Shown here in pieces: positions 1-6,451 of a DNA stretch of 64,000 bases. Within the stretch, counting starts at the first letter, position 1. Every line of letters begins with the position of its first letter. This DNA comes from Luteolibacter luteus (GTDB lineage: Bacteria > Verrucomicrobiota > Verrucomicrobiia > Verrucomicrobiales > Akkermansiaceae): NCBI RefSeq assembly GCF_012913485.1, contig NZ_CP051774.1, positions 3,224,001 through 3,288,000 on the forward strand, read 5' to 3'. The notes beneath the pieces were generated by a model. That model did not search any database. It saw only the letters and a program-made list of their open reading frames with translations, and was not told the origin of the DNA. The position numbers were made by a program, and so were the translations under genes.

Positions 1-534
1 GCCCTGGTCGGAGTGGGGATCCCGCTCTTCATCGTGACGATGGCCTCGCAAAATCTTCCGGGAATCGCCGCCATTCGCGTCGGCGGCTACGAGGCTCCGA
101 TTTCGAAGATCATCGGCTGGACCGGCGTTGCCACCTTCCTCCTCGCGGCCTTCGGGGCTTTCGGCATCAACCTCGCGGCGATCACCGCGGCTTTCGTGGT
201 GGGGCCGGAAGCGCATCCCGATCCGGCGCGACGTTACTGGGCACCGGTCAGTGCAGGATTCGCTTATCTGCTGGTAGGCCTTTTCGGGGCGACCGTCGCC
301 GGACTTTTTGCGGCCTTTCCGCGGGAGTTGATTTTGGCGGTGGGTGGCTTGGCGCTGCTTGCCACGATTGGGAATGCGCTGTCTGCCGCCTTGGGGGACG
401 AGGACTTCCGGGAGGCCTCGGCGATGACCTTCTTCGTGACCCTTTCCGGGATCACCTTGCTGGGAGTGGGCTCGGCCTTTTGGGGGATCGTTGCAGGGGG
501 AGTCGTCTACGGCATCCGCACGCGTAAGGCGTAG
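1..534 (+). CDS. benE: BenE-family benzoate/H+ symporter, C-terminal part
   Basis: The reading frame is open from base 1, so the gene starts upstream and about 177 C-terminal residues are visible. The protein is very hydrophobic, with about five membrane segments, and contains ITMASQNLPG-like and GYEAPISKIIGWTG stretches typical of BenE transporters. BenE proteins are inner-membrane symporters of about 390 residues that import benzoate with protons, so a bit less than half is present. No benzoate catabolic gene is in the window, so the actual substrate (benzoate, or another aromatic or purine-like acid) is not fixed by context. A 6-bp inverted repeat follows the stop codon. Confidence 0.8.
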   Translation, partial: ALVGVGIPLFIVTMASQNLPGIAAIRVGGYEAPISKIIGWTGVATFLLAAFGAFGINLAAITAAFVVGPEAHPDPARRYWAPVSAGFAYLLVGLFGATVAGLFAAFPRELILAVGGLALLATIGNALSAALGDEDFREASAMTFFVTLSGITLLGVGSAFWGIVAGGVVYGIRTRKA

Positions 535-544
535 AGGGTTAGAT

Positions 545-562
545 GTTCAATTCTGTTTGAAC
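545..562. other. small inverted repeat after benE
   Basis: GTTCAA and TTGAAC are separated by 6 nt, 11 bases after the BenE stop and about 55 bases before the Hcp-like operon. It could be a weak terminator or an operator. There is no T-run, so neither role is shown. Confidence 0.3.
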
Positions 563-615
563 GGTGATTGAAACAAATTGACTTGGATTCCTGATTATCT
601 CATGGTGTAGCTGCT

Positions 616-1161
616 ATGAAGGCTATTCCCTCCCTGTCCCGGACCCTTGCCCTTACGGTTCCGGCGGTGGCTCTGAGTCTGACAGGCGCTCATGCCGCGT
701 CGGATTACCTTCTTGAAATCGAAGGAATCAAAGGGGAGTCCACCGACGACAAGCACCGTGACGCCATCGAGATCGAAAGTTTCTCGTGGGGTGCCACGAA
801 CGACGGGATCGCGAAAGCGATCACCTTCAGTCTCGGCAAGCGCATCGATAAATCGAGTCCTCTGCTCTTTCTCGCATGCGCGAAAGGGAATCACATTCCC
901 CAGGCCATCCTGACCTGCCGCAAGTCCGGCGGGGACGGCAAGCCGCTCGACTACTACGTCATCACCCTCTCCGATATCCTCATCAGCTCCTATCAATCCG
1001 GAGGTGGTGGCGGGGCAGGTGGTGCCACGAACACGCTGCCCGTGGACCAGATCTCGTTCAATTACCACAAGATCAAATTCGAGTACCGCCGGATGCTTGA
1101 GACCGGCCAGCTCGAAGATCCCGTCATCGCTGAATACGACTTCGGAACCAGCTCAAAATGA
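616..1161 (+). CDS. Hcp-like (type VI tube fold) protein with signal peptide
   Basis: This is a 181-residue protein. Residues 1-27 form a Sec-type signal peptide ending THA-HAA-like (GAHAAS). The rest matches the Hcp1/T6SS tube family: the opening DYLLEIEGIKGESTDDKH, then IEIESFSWGATN, the KxIDKSSPLL helix region and a final FEYRR strand. Cytoplasmic T6SS Hcp proteins lack signal peptides and are about 160-170 residues, so this is an exported relative, and no other T6SS gene is nearby. A glycine-rich loop (GGGGGAGG, about residues 133-140) interrupts the sheet. The stop overlaps the next Hcp-like gene by ATGA, so the two are almost certainly co-translated. Its function outside a T6SS is unknown. 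Confidence 0.75.
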   Translation: MKAIPSLSRTLALTVPAVALSLTGAHAASDYLLEIEGIKGESTDDKHRDAIEIESFSWGATNDGIAKAITFSLGKRIDKSSPLLFLACAKGNHIPQAILTCRKSGGDGKPLDYYVITLSDILISSYQSGGGGGAGGATNTLPVDQISFNYHKIKFEYRRMLETGQLEDPVIAEYDFGTSSK

Positions 1162-2042
1162 AAACCATCCTCCACCGGCTGCCGCGCCTGATCGCGGCAA
1201 TCGCGGGGGTGCTTGGTTTGATCGGCTACGCTTCCGCAGAGGTCCGGGGTTGGGTCTGGGTGGACGAGGAAATTCCCGGAGAAGCCACCGATTCCGGCCA
1301 TGAAAAATGGCTGGCGATCTCCTCCTTCTCCGCCACCGGAAATGACCCGCTCCCCGGCAGTTCGATCACGCTGCGCCGGTCCATCGACAAGGCATCGCCG
1401 TTGCTGATGAAAGCCTGTGTCTCCGGCCAAGTGTTTCCGGAGGTCCAGCTGCACGTCGCCCAAGTGCTGGAGGGTAAGCCAAGCCTCTTCTGGTCGCTTA
1501 CGCTGAAGGACGTCCGCATCAGCTCCTGCAAGAACGCCGGGGAGAACGGCAGTGCCAACACCCCGCTGCAAGAGGAGGTGAAGATTATTCCCGCGGGCAT
1601 CCGCATGACCTACTACCAGCTTTCGGAACCTTCCGCTCCGGCGCTCGTCACGATCCTTCCCTACACCGGGGACGTGGATGGCGATGGCATGTCGGATGAA
1701 TTCGAGACCCGCTTCGCGCTGCTTCTTCACTCTGACGATGGGAATCTGGATCTCGATGGCGATGGCCTGACGAACCTCGAGGAATCGCGTTTGGGTACCG
1801 ATCCCACGAAGGGATCCTCTTTCTTCAAGGCCACGGCCGGCCCGGGACCGGGCGGCCCTAACGAACTGGTCATCACTTGGAACAGCGTGCCCGGAGGAGT
1901 CTACAAGGTGAAATACAGCCCGGATCTCTTGCTGCCCTTCCAGGAAATCGCCACGGTGACCGCCATCGGAGAAACCTGCAGCCACCCGGTTGTCCGTGGC
2001 GGCGCGCTTGGCTTCTACAAGGTGGAAAAAGTGGAGCCCTGA
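1158..2042 (+). CDS. Hcp-like protein with C-terminal calcium-binding and beta module
   Basis: This is a 294-residue exported protein with a signal peptide at about 1-27 (ends YASA). Residues about 30-160 repeat the Hcp-like plan of the upstream gene: GEATDSGHEKWLAISSFS, then RRSIDKASPLLMKAC. They are followed by two thrombospondin-3-like acidic loops (DVDGDGMSDEFE and DLDGDGLTNLEE) at about 172-215 that should bind calcium. The last about 75 residues form a beta-rich domain with YKVKYSPDLL that recurs in other secreted proteins of this window. The start codon lies inside the stop of the preceding gene (ATGA). The pair looks like a divergent duplication in which the second copy gained a surface or anchoring tail. 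The role is unknown. Confidence 0.7.
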   Translation: MKTILHRLPRLIAAIAGVLGLIGYASAEVRGWVWVDEEIPGEATDSGHEKWLAISSFSATGNDPLPGSSITLRRSIDKASPLLMKACVSGQVFPEVQLHVAQVLEGKPSLFWSLTLKDVRISSCKNAGENGSANTPLQEEVKIIPAGIRMTYYQLSEPSAPALVTILPYTGDVDGDGMSDEFETRFALLLHSDDGNLDLDGDGLTNLEESRLGTDPTKGSSFFKATAGPGPGGPNELVITWNSVPGGVYKVKYSPDLLLPFQEIATVTAIGETCSHPVVRGGALGFYKVEKVEP

Positions 2043-2051
2043 TCTGGAGGC

Positions 2052-3524
2052 ATGTTCAGCGAATCGATCCTCTGCAACTGGGACCCGGAGCCATTCCGCG
2101 AGGCTCTGAGCCGTGCCGGCTATACCCGGCAGGGCCTGGAGGCCGCGGATCTCTACCGGCCCGGCGATGCCGTCGCGCGCACTCACCTTGCACCGAAGCT
2201 TTTGCCCGCAGACTCCTCCTTGCTCACGGCGATCCGGCTTTTCGATCTCGGCGAGCCGGTATCGGGAAAGGATGCGATGGCACTCTTTGGATCGAACCTG
2301 TTAGGCCTGATGCGCATCGGTCTGCTGGAAGGTCTTGGCAATGACCTTGTCCGTTCCGCGGCGAAGATCGATGCCACCGAGCAGGGCTGGTTTGCCTTCG
2401 ATCATGCGGCAGCTCTGGTCGCCGCGAAGCCGGACTATGTGATGGGAGAGGGGAATTCCTCACGCATGCTCACCGCGCTGGCTACGGGCAGAAAGGGCGA
2501 GCGGGTGTTGGACCTCGGGGCTGGTGCCGGCTGGGGTGCCTTGCGGCTTGCAGAGCGTGGTTGCCGCGTCACTGCGGCGGACATCAGCGCGCGGGCTCTG
2601 GGCTTTGCGCGCTTCAATGTGTTGCTGGCAGGCCTTGATGACATCGAGATTGTCCAAGGCGATCGCTTCGAGCCGGTGGCCGGGAGGAAGTTCGATGCGA
2701 TTGCGAGTAATCCGCCCTTCGTCATCTCGCCGCAGAATACTTTCGTATTCCGTGATGGCGGGGTAAAGGGCGACGGCTTCTGCGAATCCCTCGTGCGGCG
2801 CTTCCCCGACTATCTGGAGGAGGGCGGCATTGCGGTGATGATCTTCAATTGGTTCGATGAAGACCCGGAGCGGTGGGACGAGCGCCCCTTGGCATGGGCG
2901 AAAGACCGTGGCTGCGATGTCTGGCTTTTCCGAAGTGATCGCCACGATCCCGCCGAGTATGCCTTCCGCTGGCTCCGCGAAAGCGGGCGGGGCCGAAACC
3001 CCAAGCCGGAGGATCTCAATGAATGGACCCGCTATTATCGCGAACTCGGAGCCAAAGGCATCAACCTCGGCTTCCTTGCGATGCGCAAGCGGACCGGCAA
3101 GAACTGGCAGCGCTCCGATTCCCGCGCGGAGGTCAAGGTAGTGGCCACGGCGGGTGAAGAGATCCGCCGCATTTTCGACAACCAGACCTGGCTGAACGAG
3201 TGCGGACTGGACGATGCCGCCATTCTGGCGATGCGCTTCAAGGTGCCGGACGGCATCCGGGCGGAGACGGACATGGTGCTGGATCGCGGCTGGGGCATGC
3301 GGACCATCCGGCTGCGGAGCTCAGGCCAGCTCAGCTATGACGGTCAGGTAGATGAGTTCATCCTGCGCCTGCTCGAGGTTTGTCGTAGCGGGGGGACGCC
3401 GGGCGACCAGTTGAAAGAAATCCTGGCGAAACCGGAGTTCGCCGGAACCAAGGGAGTGGACGGCCAAATTGCCAGCTTGGTAAGGGAAATGGTGCGGCAT
3501 GGCCTGCTGCTACCCGCCCTGTGA
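2052..3524 (+). CDS. class I SAM-dependent methyltransferase, two-part (PrmC/HemK-like core)
   Basis: This is a 490-residue cytoplasmic protein. The N-terminal about 130 residues are a helical domain. The methyltransferase core has SAM motif I (VLDLGAGAGWGALRL, from about residue 151), an acidic motif II (VTAADIS) and the catalytic-loop signature SNPPF (about 219). NPPF/Y is used by enzymes that methylate amide or exocyclic amino nitrogens, such as release-factor glutamine or adenine N6. The C-terminal about 170 residues form a further domain. This N-domain/MTase/C-domain layout resembles a bacterial family usually annotated only as methyltransferase. TGGAGG precedes the ATG by 4 bases, and the gene follows the Hcp-like pair by only 9 bases, so it may be in the same transcript. 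The substrate is unknown. Confidence 0.75.
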   Translation: MFSESILCNWDPEPFREALSRAGYTRQGLEAADLYRPGDAVARTHLAPKLLPADSSLLTAIRLFDLGEPVSGKDAMALFGSNLLGLMRIGLLEGLGNDLVRSAAKIDATEQGWFAFDHAAALVAAKPDYVMGEGNSSRMLTALATGRKGERVLDLGAGAGWGALRLAERGCRVTAADISARALGFARFNVLLAGLDDIEIVQGDRFEPVAGRKFDAIASNPPFVISPQNTFVFRDGGVKGDGFCESLVRRFPDYLEEGGIAVMIFNWFDEDPERWDERPLAWAKDRGCDVWLFRSDRHDPAEYAFRWLRESGRGRNPKPEDLNEWTRYYRELGAKGINLGFLAMRKRTGKNWQRSDSRAEVKVVATAGEEIRRIFDNQTWLNECGLDDAAILAMRFKVPDGIRAETDMVLDRGWGMRTIRLRSSGQLSYDGQVDEFILRLLEVCRSGGTPGDQLKEILAKPEFAGTKGVDGQIASLVREMVRHGLLLPAL

Positions 3525-3536
3525 AGAGATGGTCGT

Positions 3537-3565
3537 TTGACAGCGCCGGGGATCACGCTTTGCTG
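3537..3565 (+). promoter_or_regulatory. possible sigma70 promoter for the dienelactone hydrolase
   Basis: A perfect TTGACA -35 hexamer (3537-3542) is followed after 17 bases by a poor -10, TTGCTG, only 7 bases before the ATG at 3573. The spacing is right but the -10 is weak, so this is tentative. Confidence 0.3.
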
Positions 3566-3572
3566 GTTTCCG

Positions 3573-4349
3573 ATGAAAGCTCTACTCCTCTCCCTGATGG
3601 CCATTTCCTCCGCCGCGTCCGCCGCCCTTGTCGAAAAGACCGTGGAATACAAGGAAGGTGACGTCACCCTCGAAGGCTTCCACGTCTATGACGATGCCGT
3701 GAAGGGCAAGCGCCCGGCGGTGCTGGTGATCCACCAGTGGACCGGCTTGACCGACTACGAGAAGGCGCGCAGCCGCCAGCTTGCGGAGCTGGGCTACAAT
3801 GTCTTTGCGGCCGATATCTATGGGAAGGGGATTCGCCCCGTGCCGCCGGCAGCCGGTCAGGAAGCAGGCAAGTACAAGGGTGATCGCAAGCTTTACCGCG
3901 CCCGCCTGAATGCCGGGCTGGAACAGCTCAAGAAAGACGGGCTCACCGATACCTCGAAGATCGCGGCGATCGGTTACTGCTTCGGCGGCACCGGCGTCCT
4001 CGAACTCGCCCGCAGCGGCGCGGATCTCGTGGGCGTGGTCTCTTTCCACGGAGCTCTTGATGCCGCGGATGGCATGAAGGCGGAGAAGGGCAGCGTGAAG
4101 ACGAAGGTGCTCGCCTGCCACGGTGCGGACGATCCCTTTGTGCCCGTGCCGCAGGTGCAGGCCTTTGAAGAGGAGATGCGTGAGTCCGGAGCGGATTGGC
4201 AGCTCATCGCCTACGGTGGTGCCGTGCATGGCTTCACCCAGAAGATGGCAGGCGATGACAATTCGAAGGGAGCCGCCTATAACGAGAAGGCCGACAAGCG
4301 CTCTTGGGAAGCAATGAAGGCCTTCTTCGCCGAGATCTTCGGGAAGTGA
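3573..4349 (+). CDS. dienelactone hydrolase family protein, exported
   Basis: This is a 258-residue protein. The ATG at 3573 was chosen because it gives a clean signal peptide (MKALLLSLMAISSAASA); an upstream TTG at 3537 would bury it. The family triad is intact: the cysteine nucleophile in GYCFGG (Cys136), Asp187 in HGADDPF and His219 in VHGF. Dienelactone hydrolases open lactone rings or act as general esterases in the alpha/beta hydrolase fold. The signal peptide places this one in the periplasm or outside, so it is more likely a general esterase than part of chlorocatechol breakdown. It ends 3 bases from the convergent LprI-like gene. Confidence 0.85.
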   Translation: MKALLLSLMAISSAASAALVEKTVEYKEGDVTLEGFHVYDDAVKGKRPAVLVIHQWTGLTDYEKARSRQLAELGYNVFAADIYGKGIRPVPPAAGQEAGKYKGDRKLYRARLNAGLEQLKKDGLTDTSKIAAIGYCFGGTGVLELARSGADLVGVVSFHGALDAADGMKAEKGSVKTKVLACHGADDPFVPVPQVQAFEEEMRESGADWQLIAYGGAVHGFTQKMAGDDNSKGAAYNEKADKRSWEAMKAFFAEIFGK

Positions 4350-4352
4350 AGC

Positions 4353-5042
4353 TCACTCGTCCCACTTGCCTTCGATGACCTTCTTCTGTTCTTCCGGCGT
4401 CAGCTCGCCGGTCCAGACATAGGTCCCATCGAAGTAGGCCCGGGCACCGTGGAAGTAGGAGGTATTCTCACCTTCCACGGTGATCATGCCGGGCTTGTCA
4501 TAGCCTTCGCGGAACGTGAGCCAAGTTGGCCGCTCCTCGCCATCCGGTTTCGTCTCGAACCATCCCATGCGGCCGTTCAGGCGGAACTGCCCGCCGATGC
4601 CGCCCACATGGAATGTCGGGCCGCGGACGACATTGAGAACGAACCAGGTCTTCCCATCCTTCTCCACGATTTCCAGGACGCCATTGTAGCCATCGGAATA
4701 GCGGCCGGCCCAGCCCTCCTTGCGCTGGTCCAGCTTGAGCCAAGACTTCATCCAATCGATCCGGCCCTCGGTCAGGCGGCCCGCGAGTTCCCAGCGGTCC
4801 ACCGCCGTTTCCGGTGCGTCTTCCCGCTCCTGCCACTTCGCCATGAATTCGCGATGCTCGATCCAAGTGCGCTGGTCCTGCTGGAGCAGCGCGAATCGCT
4901 CGGGCGAGAGCTCTTTCTTGAGCTGCACATAGGTCTCGTTGAGTGCCTTGTCCTGTTTGGCAAACTCGGCCTTGGCGGTTTCCAAATCGCCGCCGCAGGC
5001 GATGCCCAGGGCGAGCAAGAAAGCGGTGATCGCGGATCTCAT
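4353..5042 (-). CDS. LprI/DUF1311-like secreted protein
   Basis: This is a 229-residue protein. The start at 5042 (MRSAITAFLLALGIACGG) gives a signal peptide, whereas the frame open further upstream has no sensible coding content. Residues about 20-90 (AEFAKQDKALNETYVQLKKEL, LLQQDQRTWIEHREF) match the LprI N-terminal/DUF1311 domain, a helical, usually periplasmic domain found in a mycobacterial lysozyme inhibitor. The rest is beta-rich, with VLEIVEKDGKTWFVLNVV and FHVGGIGG, and resembles a lipocalin-like barrel. A periplasmic binding or inhibitor role is possible but not shown. Confidence 0.65.
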   Translation of the reverse strand: MRSAITAFLLALGIACGGDLETAKAEFAKQDKALNETYVQLKKELSPERFALLQQDQRTWIEHREFMAKWQEREDAPETAVDRWELAGRLTEGRIDWMKSWLKLDQRKEGWAGRYSDGYNGVLEIVEKDGKTWFVLNVVRGPTFHVGGIGGQFRLNGRMGWFETKPDGEERPTWLTFREGYDKPGMITVEGENTSYFHGARAYFDGTYVWTGELTPEEQKKVIEGKWDE

Positions 5043-5115
5043 GACGGCATTCTGGTTCAATGACGCCGGTCCCGCAATCGGAGGCTCTCCCATTTTGCGA
5101 TGGCGGCGACGACTT

Positions 5116-6381
5116 TCACCACGGCCACAGAAAGAGGATCGCGAGTCCTCCCGCGGCCGCCGCACCAAAACCCGCCGAGGTCCATTTGATGTAGCGGCCC
5201 GTACCAAGCACCGCGGCCATGCCTGCCTTGAAGAGCGTGTTTGCAAGGCCGCCGATCAAGATGACGCGCCAGCCGGTCTTGGGGTCGACTTCACCCGAAG
5301 CGACGAGCCCTGAGGTGGAGAGCGTGATAGCATCCACATCGGTGAGACCGGAAATCGCAGCGACAACATAGAGCCCGGAGTTCCCAAAGTGCTCTTTCCC
5401 CAAGGCCACTGCATAGAGCACGCCGACGTAAAGCAGGCCGAACATCACGGCACCTTTCAGCTCGGATGGCGCTTCTTCATCACCAGGCTTTTCCCCGGAA
5501 CGTTTGGCGAGCCAGAGCACCGCTGCCGCGATGATCGCGGTCCACGCCAGCATCGCCGCCAGGGGTGGCAGCAAGGCCGACTTGTGGGCGGGAGCTGTTA
5601 GAACGACTTCCACCATCACGCGGGCAAAGACCACACAGGAAGCGGTGAGGACGATCGCTGCAAGAACCGTGCCCGCAGAACCTTCTGCCTTGCTCCGCCG
5701 GGAAACGCTGGCGGTGATCGCAGTGCTGGAGACGAGGCCGCCCAGGATGCCGGAGATCGCGGAGCTCTTCGTCCCGCCGATGAACTTGCCAACGAGATAG
5801 GCGACCAAGCTCATGCCGACGATGAGCACAACCATCAGCCAGATCTTGAACGGATTGAGGACGCCGAGCGGTCCCATCTTCTCGTTCGGCAGCAGTGGCA
5901 GGATCACCAGTCCGATCAGGACGAGACGGGCAATCTCCTTGAGCTCCTTGGCATCAACCTTCCGGACCGCACCATGGAGCGGGTCCTTATAGTGGAGCAG
6001 GACCATCACCGTGCCCGCGCAAGCGACCGCCGGTGCAAGTTGACCCGTGCCGGCGAGACAGCCGATGGCGAAGATCGCCAGCATCGCGAACTCCGTGGTC
6101 AGCCCGATGTCGGGCTCCGCTTGGCGCATGGCGGTGAGATTCGCCATGATCGCCATGGCCGTGCAGGCGACCAAGCCCCCTGCGATGATCCAGCCGCCAA
6201 AGGCCATGGCCATCGCTCCCGAAAGGCCGCCGAAAAGTCCGATCAGGCCGAAGGTGCGGATACCCGCCATCGGGTTCTTCTTCCACTCGCGCTCCAAGCC
6301 GACCAGAAGCCCAAGGCCGAGAGCAGTGCCGAGGCCCTTCAGCAGGACCAGTGTGGCGGCAAAGTGGGGCTCGTCATTCAT
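5116..6381 (-). CDS. MgtC/SapB and DUF4010 family membrane protein
   Basis: This is a 421-residue integral membrane protein starting at MNDEPHF (6381); upstream in-frame codons look like noncoding sequence. The N-terminal third has the MgtC/SapB signature GLLVGLEREWKKNPMAGIRT, and the C-terminal part matches DUF4010, with GLTDVDAITLSTSGLVASG (about residues 345-365) as the most conserved block. About 12 membrane segments are visible. MgtC domains modulate other transporters or ATP synthase in pathogens, but the role of the MgtC-DUF4010 fusion is unknown, and a transport function is only a guess. It stands between unrelated genes. Confidence 0.8.
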   Translation of the reverse strand: MNDEPHFAATLVLLKGLGTALGLGLLVGLEREWKKNPMAGIRTFGLIGLFGGLSGAMAMAFGGWIIAGGLVACTAMAIMANLTAMRQAEPDIGLTTEFAMLAIFAIGCLAGTGQLAPAVACAGTVMVLLHYKDPLHGAVRKVDAKELKEIARLVLIGLVILPLLPNEKMGPLGVLNPFKIWLMVVLIVGMSLVAYLVGKFIGGTKSSAISGILGGLVSSTAITASVSRRSKAEGSAGTVLAAIVLTASCVVFARVMVEVVLTAPAHKSALLPPLAAMLAWTAIIAAAVLWLAKRSGEKPGDEEAPSELKGAVMFGLLYVGVLYAVALGKEHFGNSGLYVVAAISGLTDVDAITLSTSGLVASGEVDPKTGWRVILIGGLANTLFKAGMAAVLGTGRYIKWTSAGFGAAAAGGLAILFLWPW

Positions 6382-6451
6382 CGCGCGGGAAGGGTTGTCC
6401 ACCCTAGCCGCGGAATGCGTCTCTAGCAAGTTGCCGCGATTCCTTCTCGGC

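Noticed and set aside
616-2042. A type VI secretion locus suggested by Hcp-like proteins
   Set aside because: No TssB/C, TssK, ClpV or VgrG gene is in the window, and both proteins carry Sec signal peptides.
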